DNA of 64,000 nucleotides from Zygnema cylindricum (Eukaryota; Streptophyta; Zygnematophyceae; Zygnematales; Zygnemataceae). Within the stretch, counting starts at the first letter, position 1, and each line of letters begins with the position of its first letter. Positions 42,042 through 54,695 of this stretch are shown here, piece by piece. A program made the translations under genes and the position numbers. A model generated the notes under the pieces. The model was not told the DNA's origin and ran no database searches. It saw only the letters and a list, made by a program, of their open reading frames with translations. The DNA lies in NCBI GenBank assembly GCA_037447655.1, contig JBBHKE010000827.1, positions 124,001-188,000 of the forward strand, read 5' to 3'.

Positions 42042-45000
42042 CGATTCCAATTTCACATTGTTGTCAAAAATTCTGCGACAAAAAAAAAGAAAAAACGTCA
42101 AGTTTTGAAAAACATAATTGGCTTAAATAAAAACCGGATATGGTATGGAAAGGAGAAGGGGAAGGGGGGTGGAGGGAGGGAGGAGAGAAGGAGGGAGTAT
42201 ACAAATATGAGAGCAGACCGAAATAGTGTTGAAAGGGAGGGAGGGAGGGAAAAGAAGGGAGGAAGGAGAGAGTTTGGACATGACACCAAACGAAATAGCG
42301 TTAAAAAAAAAAAACAGCTTACATTTGCTGCAATTTTAGGAACGTAATTCATTACGGATCTCCCAACAATACTGCTGAAATCCTGGAAAAAAAAAAAGAT
42401 AAAAAAAGAATGGAAAACCAAAAAAGAAAAAAGGGAAAGAAACCAAAAAAATAAAAATAAAAATAAAAATAAATGGAAAGGAAAGGATTCAGATCTTTTT
42501 TTTAAAGAGCCATGATGTCACATGATGCTAATTTATTTATTTTTAGAGGATGTTTGAAAAAAGAAGAAGGGTAGAAAACAAAAAAATAAGGGGAAATAAA
42601 GGCAAAGAAAAGGAGTGAAAGTTTTTGTTCTATGGTTATTGTTTTTTTTTTCAAAACAGTTGAAAAAAATAAATAGATAATTTTCATTTCTTCGACTTTT
42701 GTGTGCGTTTTTTTTTTTTTGACTCTTCTCCAAAAAAGCACTCAAGAAAAAAAAAAAAACAAAAAAAAAACTTACAAAAAAAGGAGTTAAAAGCAAAATA
42801 AAAATATTTTACAAAAAAATTACAAACTTGAAAGAAAAGAAAAGAAAAAAAAGAGGGAGAGATAACAACTCACAAAAATTGAGCTTCTCGGAGATTTACG
42901 AGCGACTTTGGAATTGTGCCCGAAAGACTATTTTCGTTAAGCAATCTGTAAATAAATAAAGAAAAAAAAGGTTATTGAAAAGAAAATTTGATAAAAAAAA
43001 CAAATAGAGTTTAAGCTTAATAACATTTTTTTTACTATTTTCCAGCGAAAATAAAGAGAATTATTTTAAATTTAAATTTCCAAAAAAAAACAGGACATAA
43101 TCAAAGAATAATAAGAATTATAATTAGAAAAAACAAAAACGGAAAAAGATAACAAAATATTTAGCGGAAAAGGATAACGAAAAATTTAACGGAGAAATAG
43201 TAACGGAAAACTCACAGAACTTCAAGATCCTTTAATTTTTCCAAATTAGAGGGGATTTCTCCGTGTAAATAAATATTTTTGCTTAAATCCCTGGAAAAAA
43301 AATCCCATCTCTCCCCTAAAAATTAAAAAACCACACACAAATAATAAACTGAAACAAACCCAAAGAAACCCAAGAAAGAAAAAACGAAATTTGAAAGAAA
43401 AAAAGAAACAAAAAAAGAAAAGGGAAAAAGTAAAAAAACGGGGTTTTCATTTGAGATTCAAAAGACAAATTTACCGTTCAAAAGTTATTCAAAAAACAAT
43501 CGAAACAAAAGCTCACAAAAAAAAAAAATCACAATATAAAAGAAAAGCAAAAAAGGAGAAAAGGAAAATAAAAAAACATCTGAAGGAGATTGAAAAGAAT
43601 AATAACAATAATAAAGAATAATAATAATAATAAAAAGAAATGACATAAGCAACGAATGACAATCAAATATAAAAAAAAAAAAAAAAAAAAAAAAAAAGAG
43701 ATGTCTATATTTAACATGATATAAAATATACATGTATACATATACATAGACACAAAAGACAAAACAACATACATATAATATATATCTAATAAATAAATAA
43801 ATTTAAAAAAATACTTACAATTCTTTTAGAGAAACAAGCTCTCCGATACTCGGTGGAATACTCCCCCTTAGGAAACGAAAACCCAAAGATCTGCAATTTC
43901 CGAAAAATTTTTTAAGAGAAATATTTTTGCTGCCCGAAGGTTTTTTTCTTGGGGATTTTTGTCAAACCGCGTAAAATTAATTCCCTCCTCTCAAAAAAAA
44001 AAAAAAAGTGGACCAGAGAATTCACAAATGCTATTCAAACCCCATTTTCCACTTTTTTTTTTCCCCCTTTAACATGTTTACAACAAAAAAAAACTCAAGA
44101 CATTGACCTAAACAAATTTATTTTTATCTTATATGTTCGCAAAACAAAAAAAAAAAGGGCGAAAAAAAAAAACTTTATCTTATGTTTAAAAAAAAAAAAA
44201 AAAAAGGGGAAAAAAAAAATATACATATTTTATATATTTAAAAAAAAAAAAAAAAACAAGGAAAAAAAGGAAAAAAAAAACTTACATTTTTACGACTTCA
44301 AAATTATTATTGCATTCTAAGCCCTCCCATTGGTCGCAAGGATTACTTTCGGTCCACGAAGGACTGTTGAGACCGAGACTTCGATTAACTATTTTTAATA
44401 ACGGAACTGATTCCCAACATAGAAACAGTAGATTTCAGTTAAAATTTGTTAAAATTGCACATTTTCTGGACAAAAAAATGGTACATTTTAGGCAAAATTA
44501 GGAGTTTTTTCAACATAGAAACAGGTATATTCAAAATAAAGGAACTGATTCCCAACATAGAAAAGGTACATTTCAATTAAAAATAGGCGTTTTTTGGACA
44601 AAAAAAAGGGGAAAAACTAAAATTTTAATTTTTGGATTTTTTTTTTTTTTCTTTGATTATTTGAAATGCATTAATATTGCATAATCTGTACAACTTGTGT
44701 CATCCCCATATATTATTTTTTAAATACAAATTTTAAGTTATTCCCATTTAAAAATAATGTTATAAATATATTATTATTATGGTTGTTGTTATTATTATTA
44801 TTATTATTATTATCATTACGTTTATTATGTCTAACTGCTACTTTCCCTAAAATGAATTTTTATTTTATTTTTTTAATTTCTTTTTTTTTTGGTCCTATTT
44901 ATGAGACATTATAACTCAAATGGGGTTTTTTTTGGGGTTAAATCACGCATTAAAAATTTTAACCCCTAAAAAAAATCCCAAAAAAATCTTCAAATTAAAT

Positions 45001-45532
45001 ACATTCACCTTCTACATACCCAGCTTAAAAAAAAAACAAAAAAAAAAAAAACATTTGGTTGCGCTAGTTGCTCTCGGATGATTTTTTTTTTTTTTTCCCG
45101 AAAAATATATTCCGGGAAAAAAAAAAATCAGTAAATAACAACAACATAATAATACGACTAATAATAATAATAACAATAACAATAACAATAACAATAATAA
45201 TAATAATAATAATAATAAATACCTTGGGTTGCAAGAGGCGCCCTCGGATGAATTTTCTTCGACTGATTTATTCGCAAGTTTCTGCGATGGCTTCCAGGAA
45301 GCTTCCCGGAAGCTGCGAAATTATTAATATCCTTTAAATCCTTTATCGTTAAATACGGATTACTTTCAGCCGCCCGGGCAGCCTGAAAAAAAAGTAAAAA
45401 AAAACTAAAAAAAACGAAAATTTTCCCTGAAACCGCTCTTTTCCGACAGAAAAAAGAGTTTTTTTCCGTTTTTTTCCACAAATTCGGCATCTTTGAGCCC
45501 TTCCTGTCCAAAATTTCCCAAATTTGAGGCAT
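42042..45532 (-). CDS. Split extracellular leucine-rich-repeat protein
   Basis: Minus-strand exons with AG/GT borders and consistent phases: 45,382-45,223 (53 codons plus 1 base), 44,406-44,286, 43,890-43,819, 43,290-43,216, 42,945-42,874, then a short exon from about 42,382 to 42,323. Exon 2 is an LRR N-terminal cap: PLLKIVNRSLGLNSPSWTES then NPCDQWEGLECNN, the C..W.GV.C pattern of plant LRR proteins. Exons 3-5 each encode one plant-type LRR (LRGSIPPSIGELVSLKEL; DLSKNIYLHGEIPSNLEKL-KDLEVL; LLNENSLSGTIPKSLVNL) on 72- or 75-base phase-2 exons. Upstream of 45,382 the same frame runs open from an ATG at 45,532 through KIFVFFSFFLLFFQAARA, either a secretory signal peptide or translated intron poly-T. 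No kinase domain follows. The 3' end is uncertain: the strongest acceptor of the last exon gives an early stop, while an alternative acceptor gives IVGRSVMNYVPKIAAN and a stop in the next exon near 42,066. Likely a small secreted or surface LRR protein, or a truncated receptor. Confidence 0.8.
43380..44290. repeat. Low-complexity A-rich introns of the LRR gene
   Basis: Long A runs with AAAAG, AATAAT and AAAAAC units between the LRR exons. Lys- or Phe-rich open frames here are artefacts. Homopolymer lengths may be unreliable. Confidence 0.8.
44535..44557 (-). repeat. Echo of the LRR-cap exon acceptor
   Basis: TTTTCTATGTTGGGAATCAG followed by TTCC occurs here and again at the genuine acceptor (44,407-44,426), about 130 bases apart in the intron. 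Confidence 0.8.
45043..45082 (-). repeat. Echo of the LRR gene exon ending at 45,223 and its donor
   Basis: The exon end reads ATTCATCCGAGGGCGCCTCT then TGCAACCCAAG|GTAT. The echo reads TCATCCGAGAGCAACTAGCG then CAACCAAATGTTT, about 170 bases into the intron. Confidence 0.8.
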
Positions 45533-46955
45533 TTTTAATGCCCAAAAATAGTTTTTTTAATAGAAAAACGATGAAACTCGACCATATTATTGAAAAAAAA
45601 TGCTCACTTTAATGCATTTCTATTCTCTAAAGTTTTTTTCCTTAGGAAAAAAAAAAAAGGAAAAAAAATACATAAGTCTCTGTGTTTTTAGGAGGTCGAA
45701 CATCCTTTTTTTCTCTCTTTCTAATTCCCCACAACAGACAAAACAGTCATCTCATTTTTGTCGTTTTCCCTAATGCTACGTGGCACAAGGAAAACGAATT
45801 CTCATCCTCATCACTAACAAACAAAAACGAAAAAAAATAAAAAAAATGGATAAAATAGAACGAAGGAAACGTGCGTAATTTTAAAGCTTCGAAAATTACA
45901 AATAAATGCAAGCAAAGATTGTGTACGGTATTGTACTTTGGATAAAATGTACTTTACGATAGCACATTTTTAGGAGTACATTAATGTACTTTAATGTACT
46001 TCTAGATAATGTTCGATCCAGTATTTTGTCCTTTCTGAGCGACAAAATTGAAAGCTTTTATCCATAATTAACCCTCTTAACAAGTTTTGACCAACGGCAA
46101 GAAATAGTATCAATAATTCGTACCTAAAGGTACATAAACCGTACATAACAATTATACAATACTTGTACTTTCTCGCAACTTTTAAGTACGAAATTTACAA
46201 AACAAGGCAGTTACTGTACTGTAGATTTGAGAGCACGTGTACCGTACTCTGTTTCATGCATTTTGTACGAAATAAAGTACAGTACTGTGGTTACAAAAAA
46301 GTTGTGCGAAAAACGGCGCAAAAACTTTGCGCAGAAAAGAAGTGTTCACACTGACGTTCTATCCATTTGCATTTTCCACAGTATCTACAGTCTCTGTCTG
46401 ACAATGCCACGTCACAACATTCGCATATCGTACGAGGGGTTCATTTGGCACGTCAGCTGATAGCCGTGCTCCATCGCTTATGCCACGTGGTCAGTTTTAG
46501 GTAGCTTGCGGTACAGTGTGCTGACGTGGTTTTAGGAGGCAAAAAGCAGTTGACGCATGTACGTGGGATTTCCGGCTGAAAGAAACTCGTACGGAATGTT
46601 AGATTCTTGTGACATTCAGCTTGAGCCACGTGTTTTTTAGAACTTGAAAGGCTGTTTTGAATTCTGATTGGGTGTCAGAGAGTCCAGAAGGCCCTCGCCC
46701 GAACACGCGTGTACGAAAGTACGATCTGTGAAGCAAATCGAAGACGTTAAAATTTAATTTAACGACTCGGATTTAATAAGCGGCTGCCAGATGGACTTCA
46801 TAGCGCCAGTCTATCCATTATGCGCGGGGTCGTTTTTGACGTTTCAAAAAATAACAAGCAACGCGACAAAAGTGCCGTACAATAACCCGGAAGTCAGAGG
46901 TTGAGAACCGATTAGCTGACGTCATCGAGCAGCCGATTCTTTCCATAGTTCAAAA
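45533..46955. other. Non-genic stretch, GTAC-rich
   Basis: Between the LRR gene and the next MITE. Dense in GTAC words near 45,920-46,270. No exon or RNA gene recognised. Confidence 0.5.
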
Positions 46956-47526
46956 CATAGTTCAAAAGTAGGCGTTTTTATGGTAGGCCTTTGGTAGGCG
47001 CACAAAACTTGGCACAAAACTCGCGCAGAGTAGGCATACTGTATGTGTGTGCGTTGTGCACACTCTTGTACGAACGTACGAATCTGACGTATCATCATAG
47101 TACAGCGCACGCCGCCGGACGAAATTTTTTAGCGAACTGTCACGGCCTAGGATGACATTCCGCGGGAAAAAAAACACGGAAAAACAAAAAAAAACGCAGA
47201 CGTAAGTTCTATCGTAAGTTGTGTTATGGGCTTTTCATGTGATCATTTTGAGATCGTTACTTTGATCAACGACCGTCCGATCGTCCGAATTTGACAGTTT
47301 AAATAAAAAATACCTAAAAACTCACAAAAAAATAAGAATTTGTCCGATTTTTTTTCAAAATTTAGACATGACGTTTAATTCTCTATCGATCGATGTTCAA
47401 CTCAACCCTGTTACTATTATTTTTCATTTTGCGATCAATACAATATGGGTCTTAAAGCCATATTGTATGTTTTATGTACAATAGGCATATTGTATGGGCC
47501 TACTTTCACCTACATTTGAACTATAG
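46956..47526. mobile_element. hAT-type MITE, family B copy 2 (long form)
   Basis: Left end CATAGTTCAAAAGTAGG, right end CCTACATTTGAACTATAG. Internal motifs as in copies at 7,131 and 49,599 (GTAAGTTGTGTTATGGGC, CAATATGGGTCTTAA). The left TIR is partly duplicated just outside (CATAGTTCAAAA from 46,944). It has about 200 bases near the left end that copy 3 lacks. No clean 8-bp duplication was found. Confidence 0.8.
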
Positions 47527-47572
47527 TATGAACAAACTAGAAGCTACAGTACAGTACAGTGCGTCGTGAATA

Positions 47573-47767
47573 GCTATTAGTGTTAATGTCTTTTTTGCCG
47601 CTTAAAACATCTATTCTATGTACACTCTTCTCCGATTTTCAATTTGAGACCGTCAATCGGAAGCTAAGAATATTACCTTTCAATCGCATTCATCATATCC
47701 ACAATCCGACGAGTGTGTACGAAGAAAATATGTTTTAAGTGGCAAAATAAACATTAACACTAATAGC
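47573..47767. mobile_element. ~195-bp MITE, family C, copy 2
   Basis: Ends GCTATTAGTGTTAATGT and ACATTAACACTAATAGC are perfect 17-bp inverted repeats. Inward follow GCCGCTTAAAACAT and its near complement ATGTTTTAAGTGGC, and TACACTCTTCTCCGATT with its partner. Non-coding. Confidence 0.88.
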
Positions 47768-49598
47768 GACACACCGTGTAATTTTTTATCGTTGGTATAG
47801 TTCAGCTGACCGTTGACTGTTTTCTTACAATAAGATTGTCACTGATTGTACGGTTAAAATTTTGTCTCGGCGCAAAAAACTAATTAGATGTAAAGGAGTC
47901 ACTGCAAACCGTAGATTAGCTAGATCGACTGCAACTAAGGAGGTAAGAACAAAAGCATACTTCTATTGTTTTAGGAAAAAAATAGTAAAGAAAAAGTAAA
48001 GAAGAAAAAATAGTCCACGTCATAGGCTTTTTTAAGATGATCCAATGGATACCCCCTCTGCCATATTTAATTTATTTAATTGCCATAAATTCGTATATAA
48101 TCTCGTGTTGTACAGGTTTTCGTGCGGAAAGTTCGAACGGAAAATCGTATCCTATGATCGCATTTTTTATCATTGGCGGGTGTAGGGAGGGGACTTTATT
48201 TTGAGACACTTCAAATCATTGCTAACAGTCGTTTGTTCTTCTAGGAAAAATAGTGTGGATTTTTATTTGTTATGTCCAGGATTTGTGCACGGATGCTCCA
48301 TTTGATTTTCCGCGAGACTCGATGTACGGCATTCTTGTACTGTTGCTCATCCCTGAAGATTCGGGTGCTACTATTTTGACAGAGGTTCTATGTGGAAAAA
48401 TAGCCGTTACAGGGTTATTGAACAGATCATGTAAAGGCGTCCTGGCTCCGTCAACTTGGCACCATGCCGCATACTGTTATTAGCGTTGACAGCTATAATT
48501 TTGTCGCGACTTTTTTGGGCCAAAAAATATAAAATATTGTTATCAGCATAATAAATAAGTGGATTATGCATTGCCACGTGTTAATGCACTAAATTAGTAT
48601 TATATTTTTTTATTTTACATCAACACTAATAAACTTTCAACGCTAGTAACGACTCGCATGGACTGTAGCAACCGTGATCTGATTGATCAGAATATTGTCA
48701 CGTCCTGTTGTTTGGGAGATTCTATTAGCCAATAGGAAGAGAGCATATGTATGTCGCTTCAACGCATTCCTGATGTTTTCGAAACCCTAAAGTCGTATGT
48801 GGAGGACTATGTGTGACGGTGCATCACGTACGTCATGGCAGAATTGGCCAAAGCACCTGTTCTGTCGTATAGCGACAGTATTGTCGTGTCCAAAAAGCAT
48901 GCTTGAAAAAAAGACAAGAAAATAGACCGAAAAAAACAAACATGACTTTGTTTGACACGTACACGAAATACTTTATGCTGTCTGGCATGTCAGTATGTCA
49001 CAAAAAAAACAAATCTGTACGGACCGCTCTCGTGCTTTGGGGCAGCTGTTTGCCTAAAATCCAATTGCAGCAGTTACTACAGTGTGCACGTTTTTTGACA
49101 CCTTTCGAAAAGCTGCTAAGGAACCTAGGCGGACAGTTAGAGGGCTTCGATTCTTATGTACGAAAATCTTAACGTGTTCGGTAAAGACGAATGTTATGTT
49201 AATTTCCGAGTTCGCCTCAGCGTCCGGTAGCGCAGTTCCCTGCTGGCAATGCGCACTTTTCACATGGAGAAAATCTGCCGGACGTCGGTGCCGCAAAGCT
49301 TTTTCTCAAACTAAACGTCAACGGCGGTAAAGATCGCCACCTGTCGAAGTGAAATTCACCGAAGCCGTTACGACTGTGCCACGTGTTATAGTATACGTTT
49401 TCAAATTTCTAACCTAAAAAAACCAAGTACAGCAGGACAGTCGAACAGATCAGGAGCTGACTGTAGAGCTTCAACATTAAATATTGTCTGTTTCATCAAC
49501 GTGTAACAAAATGAGTGGCTGAATTCATATTTAAAAATCCCACGTCATCCCTTTTTTTTAAAGGACAAGTGTACCAGCAAATTATATCAGAGTCGACC
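47768..49598. other. Non-genic stretch
   Basis: No recognised exon, RNA gene or element. Open frames at 48,253-48,483 and 49,054-49,330 show no domain and lie among repeat-like sequence. Confidence 0.45.
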
Positions 49599-49863
49599 AT
49601 AGTTCAAAAGTAGGCGTTTTATTGTAGGCCTTTGGTAGGCGCAAGTTGTGTTATAGGCTTTTCATGTGATCTTCTTAGATCGCTACTTTGATCAGCGACC
49701 GTCCGATGACGTTTAATTCTCTATCGAACGATGTGCAACTCAACCCTGTTACATTTGTTTTTCATCTTGCGACCAATACAATATGGGTCTTAAGGTCATA
49801 TTGTATGTTTTGCGTACAATAGGCATATTGTTTGGGCCTACTTTCACCTACTTTTGAACTACT
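49599..49863. mobile_element. hAT-type MITE, family B copy 3 (265 bp)
   Basis: Left end CATAGTTCAAAAGTAGG, right end CCTACTTTTGAACTAC. Flanks GAGTCGAC and CAGTCAAC agree at 6 of 8 bases, a plausible decayed duplication. It contains the family motifs AATACAATATGGGTCTTAA and ACAATAGGCATATTG. Probably closest to the family's basic form. Confidence 0.85.
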
Positions 49864-50817
49864 CAGTCAACGATAGTAAAGATTTCGTCTTGGATACGTA
49901 GCAAAAACCGATATTTTTGATAAAACAAGGAAATCTGCTGACGGCGACTTTCCACGATACGGAAGACCATCCGTACGCATCAAATTTTGTTATTTTCTCC
50001 TGATCTGGTAGGCAGAGTGGCACCTAGAAAAAGGAGAATACGTGAAATCTCCTGTCACGTACACGTGTGACCACCTGTTGACAATTTCTAGAAAAGTACG
50101 AACACCAAATAAACGGTGAGTATTCACATGTCACCCAAGAGAACCCGGCAAATCAAATCTCTCGTATTCCGTACGATATTGTCTCGAATTTTCCGTACAA
50201 TGATGCCTGTTACTTGTCGAATTTTCGCCTCACGACTTTGGCACTTTTCTCCGACGATCTGAAATTCTAGATGGCAGCTTTTGAAGATTTTCGGGCAGAG
50301 AAACAGACAAAAACAAAAAATCATAAAAGAATATTGCCATACCTGTCTGGCAGAACGTATACGTCAGAAACTCATAATTAGCCACTCGTTATAAATATAT
50401 ATTTTATACCCGCGAATCCAGCCAATATGATTGGACGTTCGATTTCTTGTCTACCCGGGTCAATTTGATTTGCGGTTAAATACAGCCAAACTATAACCGA
50501 CAAGTTCTCGACAGAAAAGGAAAAAAACGTTCGATCAAATCCAGTACCAGTAATTATTTTGTTATGTATTTCCAGCGTAGGCTGACGTCATCCGGGATAG
50601 ATGTCCACACCGAACTTTTTGTTTCATGTTATCAAGCACAGATTTTGAGTGGGACAAACCTAAATTATGCCCTTTTCGAGTTTATAAGTGGTATATCAGT
50701 TGAAGTCCTGCTGCCAAAAAAAATGTCAGCTTGAAAATCTCATAATAAATTTAAGTTTGAATAATGCACCAGCCCCTCACACCGAGCACGGACGTAGGCG
50801 AGTACAGTGCACCATGT
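49864..50817. other. Non-genic stretch
   Basis: Nothing recognised beyond short GTAC-rich segments. Confidence 0.5.
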
Positions 50818-51008
50818 TATTAGTGTTGATAAACTATTCGCCACTTAAAACATTTTTCTCCGTACAAAATTGTCCGATTTCACATGGAGACGACCAATCG
50901 GAAGGTGAGAATCTTCACTTTCAATCGCAGTCGTCAGATTCATAACTCGACAAGCGTGTAAGGAGAAAAGATGTTTTAGGTGGCAAAAAAAAGATTAACA
51001 TTAATAGC
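50818..51008. mobile_element. ~190-bp MITE, family C, copy 3
   Basis: Left TTATTAGTGTTGATAAA and right TTAACATTAATAGC are imperfect inverted ends. The inner CCACTTAAAACATTTTTCTC pairs with GAGAAAAGATGTTTTAGGTG. Same layout as copies at 13,627 and 47,573. Confidence 0.85.
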
Positions 51009-51059
51009 GGTAAAGGGTGTACTGTACTTGTACAAGTTGAAGGCTAAGGGCCGTGCTCC

Positions 51060-51337
51060 ATCAGGCAAAAAGTGAGGTTGTTTACTGGGAGACGTACCTT
51101 TTCGTCTTAAGGGTGAACCTCCATTAGGCGAAAAGTGAGGTTGTCTACTGGAAAAAATGCATTTACGTACATTTTCGTACAGGGACATATTGTTTTTTTT
51201 GTTTTTTTTTTAAACATCGTTACTGGAGATTCGACAAGATTCTCCAAACTTTAGGGTGACAAAGTCAACCGTCCGATTAAGTGTTTTCGAAGCATTCTAT
51301 CCAGTGTCTGGCTAGTCTCCTCCGTGAGGAGACTAGC
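51060..51337. repeat. Repeat debris with direct duplication and a short palindrome
   Basis: AAAAGTGAGGTTGT.TACTGG occurs twice (about 51,068 and 51,131). The same phrase is at the centre of the 9.1-kb foldback and, inverted, at 16,215. At 51,311-51,337 GCTAGTCTCCTC and GAGGAGACTAGC form a hairpin with 12-bp arms and a 3-base loop. Confidence 0.6.
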
Positions 51338-52361
51338 TACACACTAGACGTGTGAAATATGTACACATGGAAAAGACACTAACGACCCATGATGAATGTG
51401 ACATAGGAATGCTACATGTGGCATAGGTCACGCGCCTCGGGACAAGCTGGAATCAAAACCACAAAAAAAAAACCAAAAAACTTTGTTGAAGAATGTGCCG
51501 TGAAGCCTCCTTCAACATCCATTGACAACCGTAATTTGTCGCGCCCGCTTTCTTCAAACTTTCGTACAACGACAAAACACAAACGTACAAAGTGTACATT
51601 CACGTAATTTTAATTTGTGGCTGGTCGTTCAGGTACGAGTTCATATTTTGTGCTTTTAAAGTCTTTGACTATCATCGTCGTCTGAACAAGAATCTATGTG
51701 GATCAAATCAAAATAAAGCACTTACGCTATATATTTCGTGATGACACGACCTGATGGATAAGTGAACAAAATAAAACTCCCAACTAATAGCTTTCGCACA
51801 AATACTGTCGGCGCTGATAGGGGTTCACCCTTAGGGCGTGTTCCCATGTGTTCAAGTAAGGGTTTTTTTCCGTCGTTTTCACAGATTATGGAACTTTCAA
51901 CGAGAAAATATTACGCCGTACGAAAAATGGGCAAAAACACAAGTACATTTTGCGTCATCTTGGATCTTAAAAGGTACGGCAATTTGGCGTTATTATCATC
52001 GCGACCCATTTCCAGCTCGTCTTCACACTTGCACTGGAATCAAATCGCGACCTGATTTTCATCAAAATACTCCCCTATTGACGAATAGAAATCCATGATT
52101 GCACGCGTCAAACATTTTTCAAAAATTTTGAACGACGGAGAGTACACTCTATTTTTTCCCCTGCTCGTCACGCGCATGTACGTACGAAAATGACGAGCAT
52201 GTACTGAAAAAAATCGTTGGGGTATCAGACCTTCACTTTCATTCATAGGTCATTTGCAAAATTTTACGTCGTCTTCGTCTCTCCCCCTCTTTATCACTCG
52301 AACTCCTCTTTCTCTCTTATTTACACGAGATGCACCAATAATATTATCGAATGAAACATAA

Positions 52362-52363
<2 letters not shown>

Positions 52364-52411
<48 letters not shown>
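52364..52411. repeat. (TA)n microsatellite
   Basis: Uninterrupted TA dinucleotides after ATAAATATATAAATA. The Ile/Tyr open frame across it is an artefact. Confidence 0.95.
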
Positions 52412-52413
<2 letters not shown>

Positions 52414-52554
52414 AAATTTTTTGGTCTAAGTTTGATGGCATATCGAATGACAAGGGATAAAAATACTAAATCGGGAAGCCATGGCGAAAAAATTACATAC
52501 TGATGACGTCACAGGGTAGCATGATTTAGCTTTTTCACAAAACCCTAAACATCT

Positions 52555-53000
52555 ACAATGTCACAGAAACCTCGACGTCTAAAACCGTCGCCGTTTTTGT
52601 AGACGTCACCAATTTTAGGAAGCTTCGTAGTTGTCTACATTTCGTTTCGTAGATTGTCACACATTTTGTATACGTCTACAACTATCACATATTTGAAGTA
52701 ATGAAGGCGCAAGTAATGATTGACATAGGGTATGTCCCCATGTTATCGGTACTTTGATGAAGTATTCTGGACTGTAGAGAAGATTCGCCGTACTACTTTG
52801 AAGAGCGTCCCAATGTGCGAAAATGAAATCGGAACTTTGACATGTGAAGGGTGTAGACGTGGGTACAATTTGTGACGATTGAAGACGACTACGAAACTTC
52901 CGACTATTGGTGACGCCAACAAAAACAGCGACAGTTGTAGACGTATAGATTTTTATGAAATTGGCAAATTGCATATGTTTACGGTTTGGTGACATTGTGA
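52555..53000. mobile_element. ~450-bp inverted-repeat element
   Basis: The left arm (ACAATGTCACA..., GTCGCCGTTTTTGTAGACGT, CACCAATTTTAGGAAGCTTC) pairs with the right arm (complement of GAAACTTCCGACTATTGGTG, ACGCCAACAAAAACAGCGAC, GTGACATTGT). The arms are rich in GACGTC/TGACG. The right part of the element at 54,939-55,754 carries related TTTGTCACAATGTTTTGTAC and CACGTCTACG. Non-coding. Confidence 0.7.
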
Positions 53001-54690
53001 CGTCACGCTCACTTCTGACAACGTCGACGTCATGGATTCAAGAACTTTCCACCATAGTTTACTGATTTCGCCTTTTCTACTTTTCTCACTCAACTTGCCA
53101 AATAAAAACCTAAAAAAATTAAAAAATATATTTTTCAAAGATCTTTCATTTTATACCAATATTGGCGTGTCTCATTTTATAAGTGTGAGATACAAGCGAT
53201 GGGGTGAGAGGGAGAGGGGAGAGGCGACGACAGTGGAAAACTACGCTAAGGACCCGAATGCAAGTGGAAGTCCGAGACCCTTGCAATTTTTTTTCCGTAC
53301 ATAACGCGTGCTGGGCACGGAGAAAAACAGCGAGGGCTCTCCCTCGTCCTAAAATTTTCACACTCTTGTGGCGCGTCCGTGGGTCGTTTTTCATTCGCTG
53401 TTTGGGCGGTACTTGAACGAAAATCACCCCCTCGAGGTTATTTTGGATGAAGTTTTTTTTTGGGCTAGATTCTCTTGCACGAGGGTCTAAAAGGGGAAAG
53501 GCAAAATGCGTTCACATGACGACAAACACGCCATACATCCAAAGTATGAATTGACGTTCACTCTACTTCGGTAAAAATGATTTTCTCGTACGGCTAAAGT
53601 TTTTGTCAAAGTTCCCATGAACTGTTCGAGTCATATACCCGATTCCCTCGTCGAGAGTTTCCCATTTAAAATTATTTGAATTATCTGTCCATTTCCGTAC
53701 AGAAACTTTTCTTGTCGCATTTTGAAGCCCTAGCCCTAATTTGTCCCTTAACCCTAATTTGCTCCTTAACCTTAATTTGAAAAAACTCATAGCCGAAAAA
53801 AGAATTTGGGAGGTTAAAAAATGAAAATTTGTCACTTTTGAGGTTAAAAGATTTTGAGTTAAGTGTCGTTTTTTGGACATTTGAACTTTTTAAACGAGAT
53901 ATTTGTGGATTTGTTTGTGAATTTTGCGAAAAAAGGGTTAAGAATAGAAAAGTTTGGGGTAATAAATATTGAATCAACATCTTTTTGGATAGAATATTTT
54001 TTGGAAAAAAAATGTGATGTTGGTGAAGTGCAATTTTTTTTGAAGGATATTACAAATTTCGCGTTTCTTTTTTTCTGAAATTATTTAAGAAAAGGGGGAT
54101 AAAACTGTAATTACCTCGCCTCTAAAACTTCTCCGAGCAAAAATTGAAAAAAAAAAGCTGTGTGTTTATATGTAAAAAGTTAGGATTTATCGAAGTAAGG
54201 TGAAAATTGTAATCTTAACTCTTTCATCTCATTTTCACTTAAGAAAAGTTATAAATTTTTAGAAAGAATGATAGAAAATGCTTTTCTTTTTTTTCTTGTC
54301 AGGAAAAATGTTAGCGCTTTTATAAAGAAAAGAAGTCACGACTTTTTAGTTCTTTCCTTTTTTTCTTTTTTTTTATGAAGGAATTAGGGTTAGGGTTTAT
54401 GGCAGAGGATGGTAATCCAAACTCTATATTCCGGCAGGTATTAGGTACTTTAAAATATACCGTATGTATTTATCGTATTTTATTTATAGCATATCTCTAT
54501 ACAAAAATGCATCGGACTCCGTACCTTTTTTCCGGCGTTTTTCTATTCCGCCAGCTAATATAAAAACGTTGAATCGTTGAATCAATTATCGTTGTCACCA
54601 GAGACGCCAATCAAAACTCATAACACTCAACGGCTCAAGATCTTACACCAAAATTATCGACGGTCAATTATCGTTGTCACCAGAGACGAA
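53001..54690. other. Non-genic stretch
   Basis: Contains CCCTAATTTG repeats near 53,735-53,775 and a minus-strand open frame (53,563-53,880) with KWTDNSNNFKWETLDEGIGY, which looks weakly protein-like but has no recognised domain. No supported gene model. Confidence 0.4.
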
Positions 54691-54695
54691 GGCGA

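Noticed and set aside
43391-44320. Lys-, Phe- and Ile-rich open frames
   Set aside because: Translations of A/T homopolymers and (AAT)n inside LRR gene introns.
53735-53775. Telomere-like CCCTAA words
   Set aside because: Units are CCCTAATTTG and similar, few and irregular, not (CCCTAAA)n.
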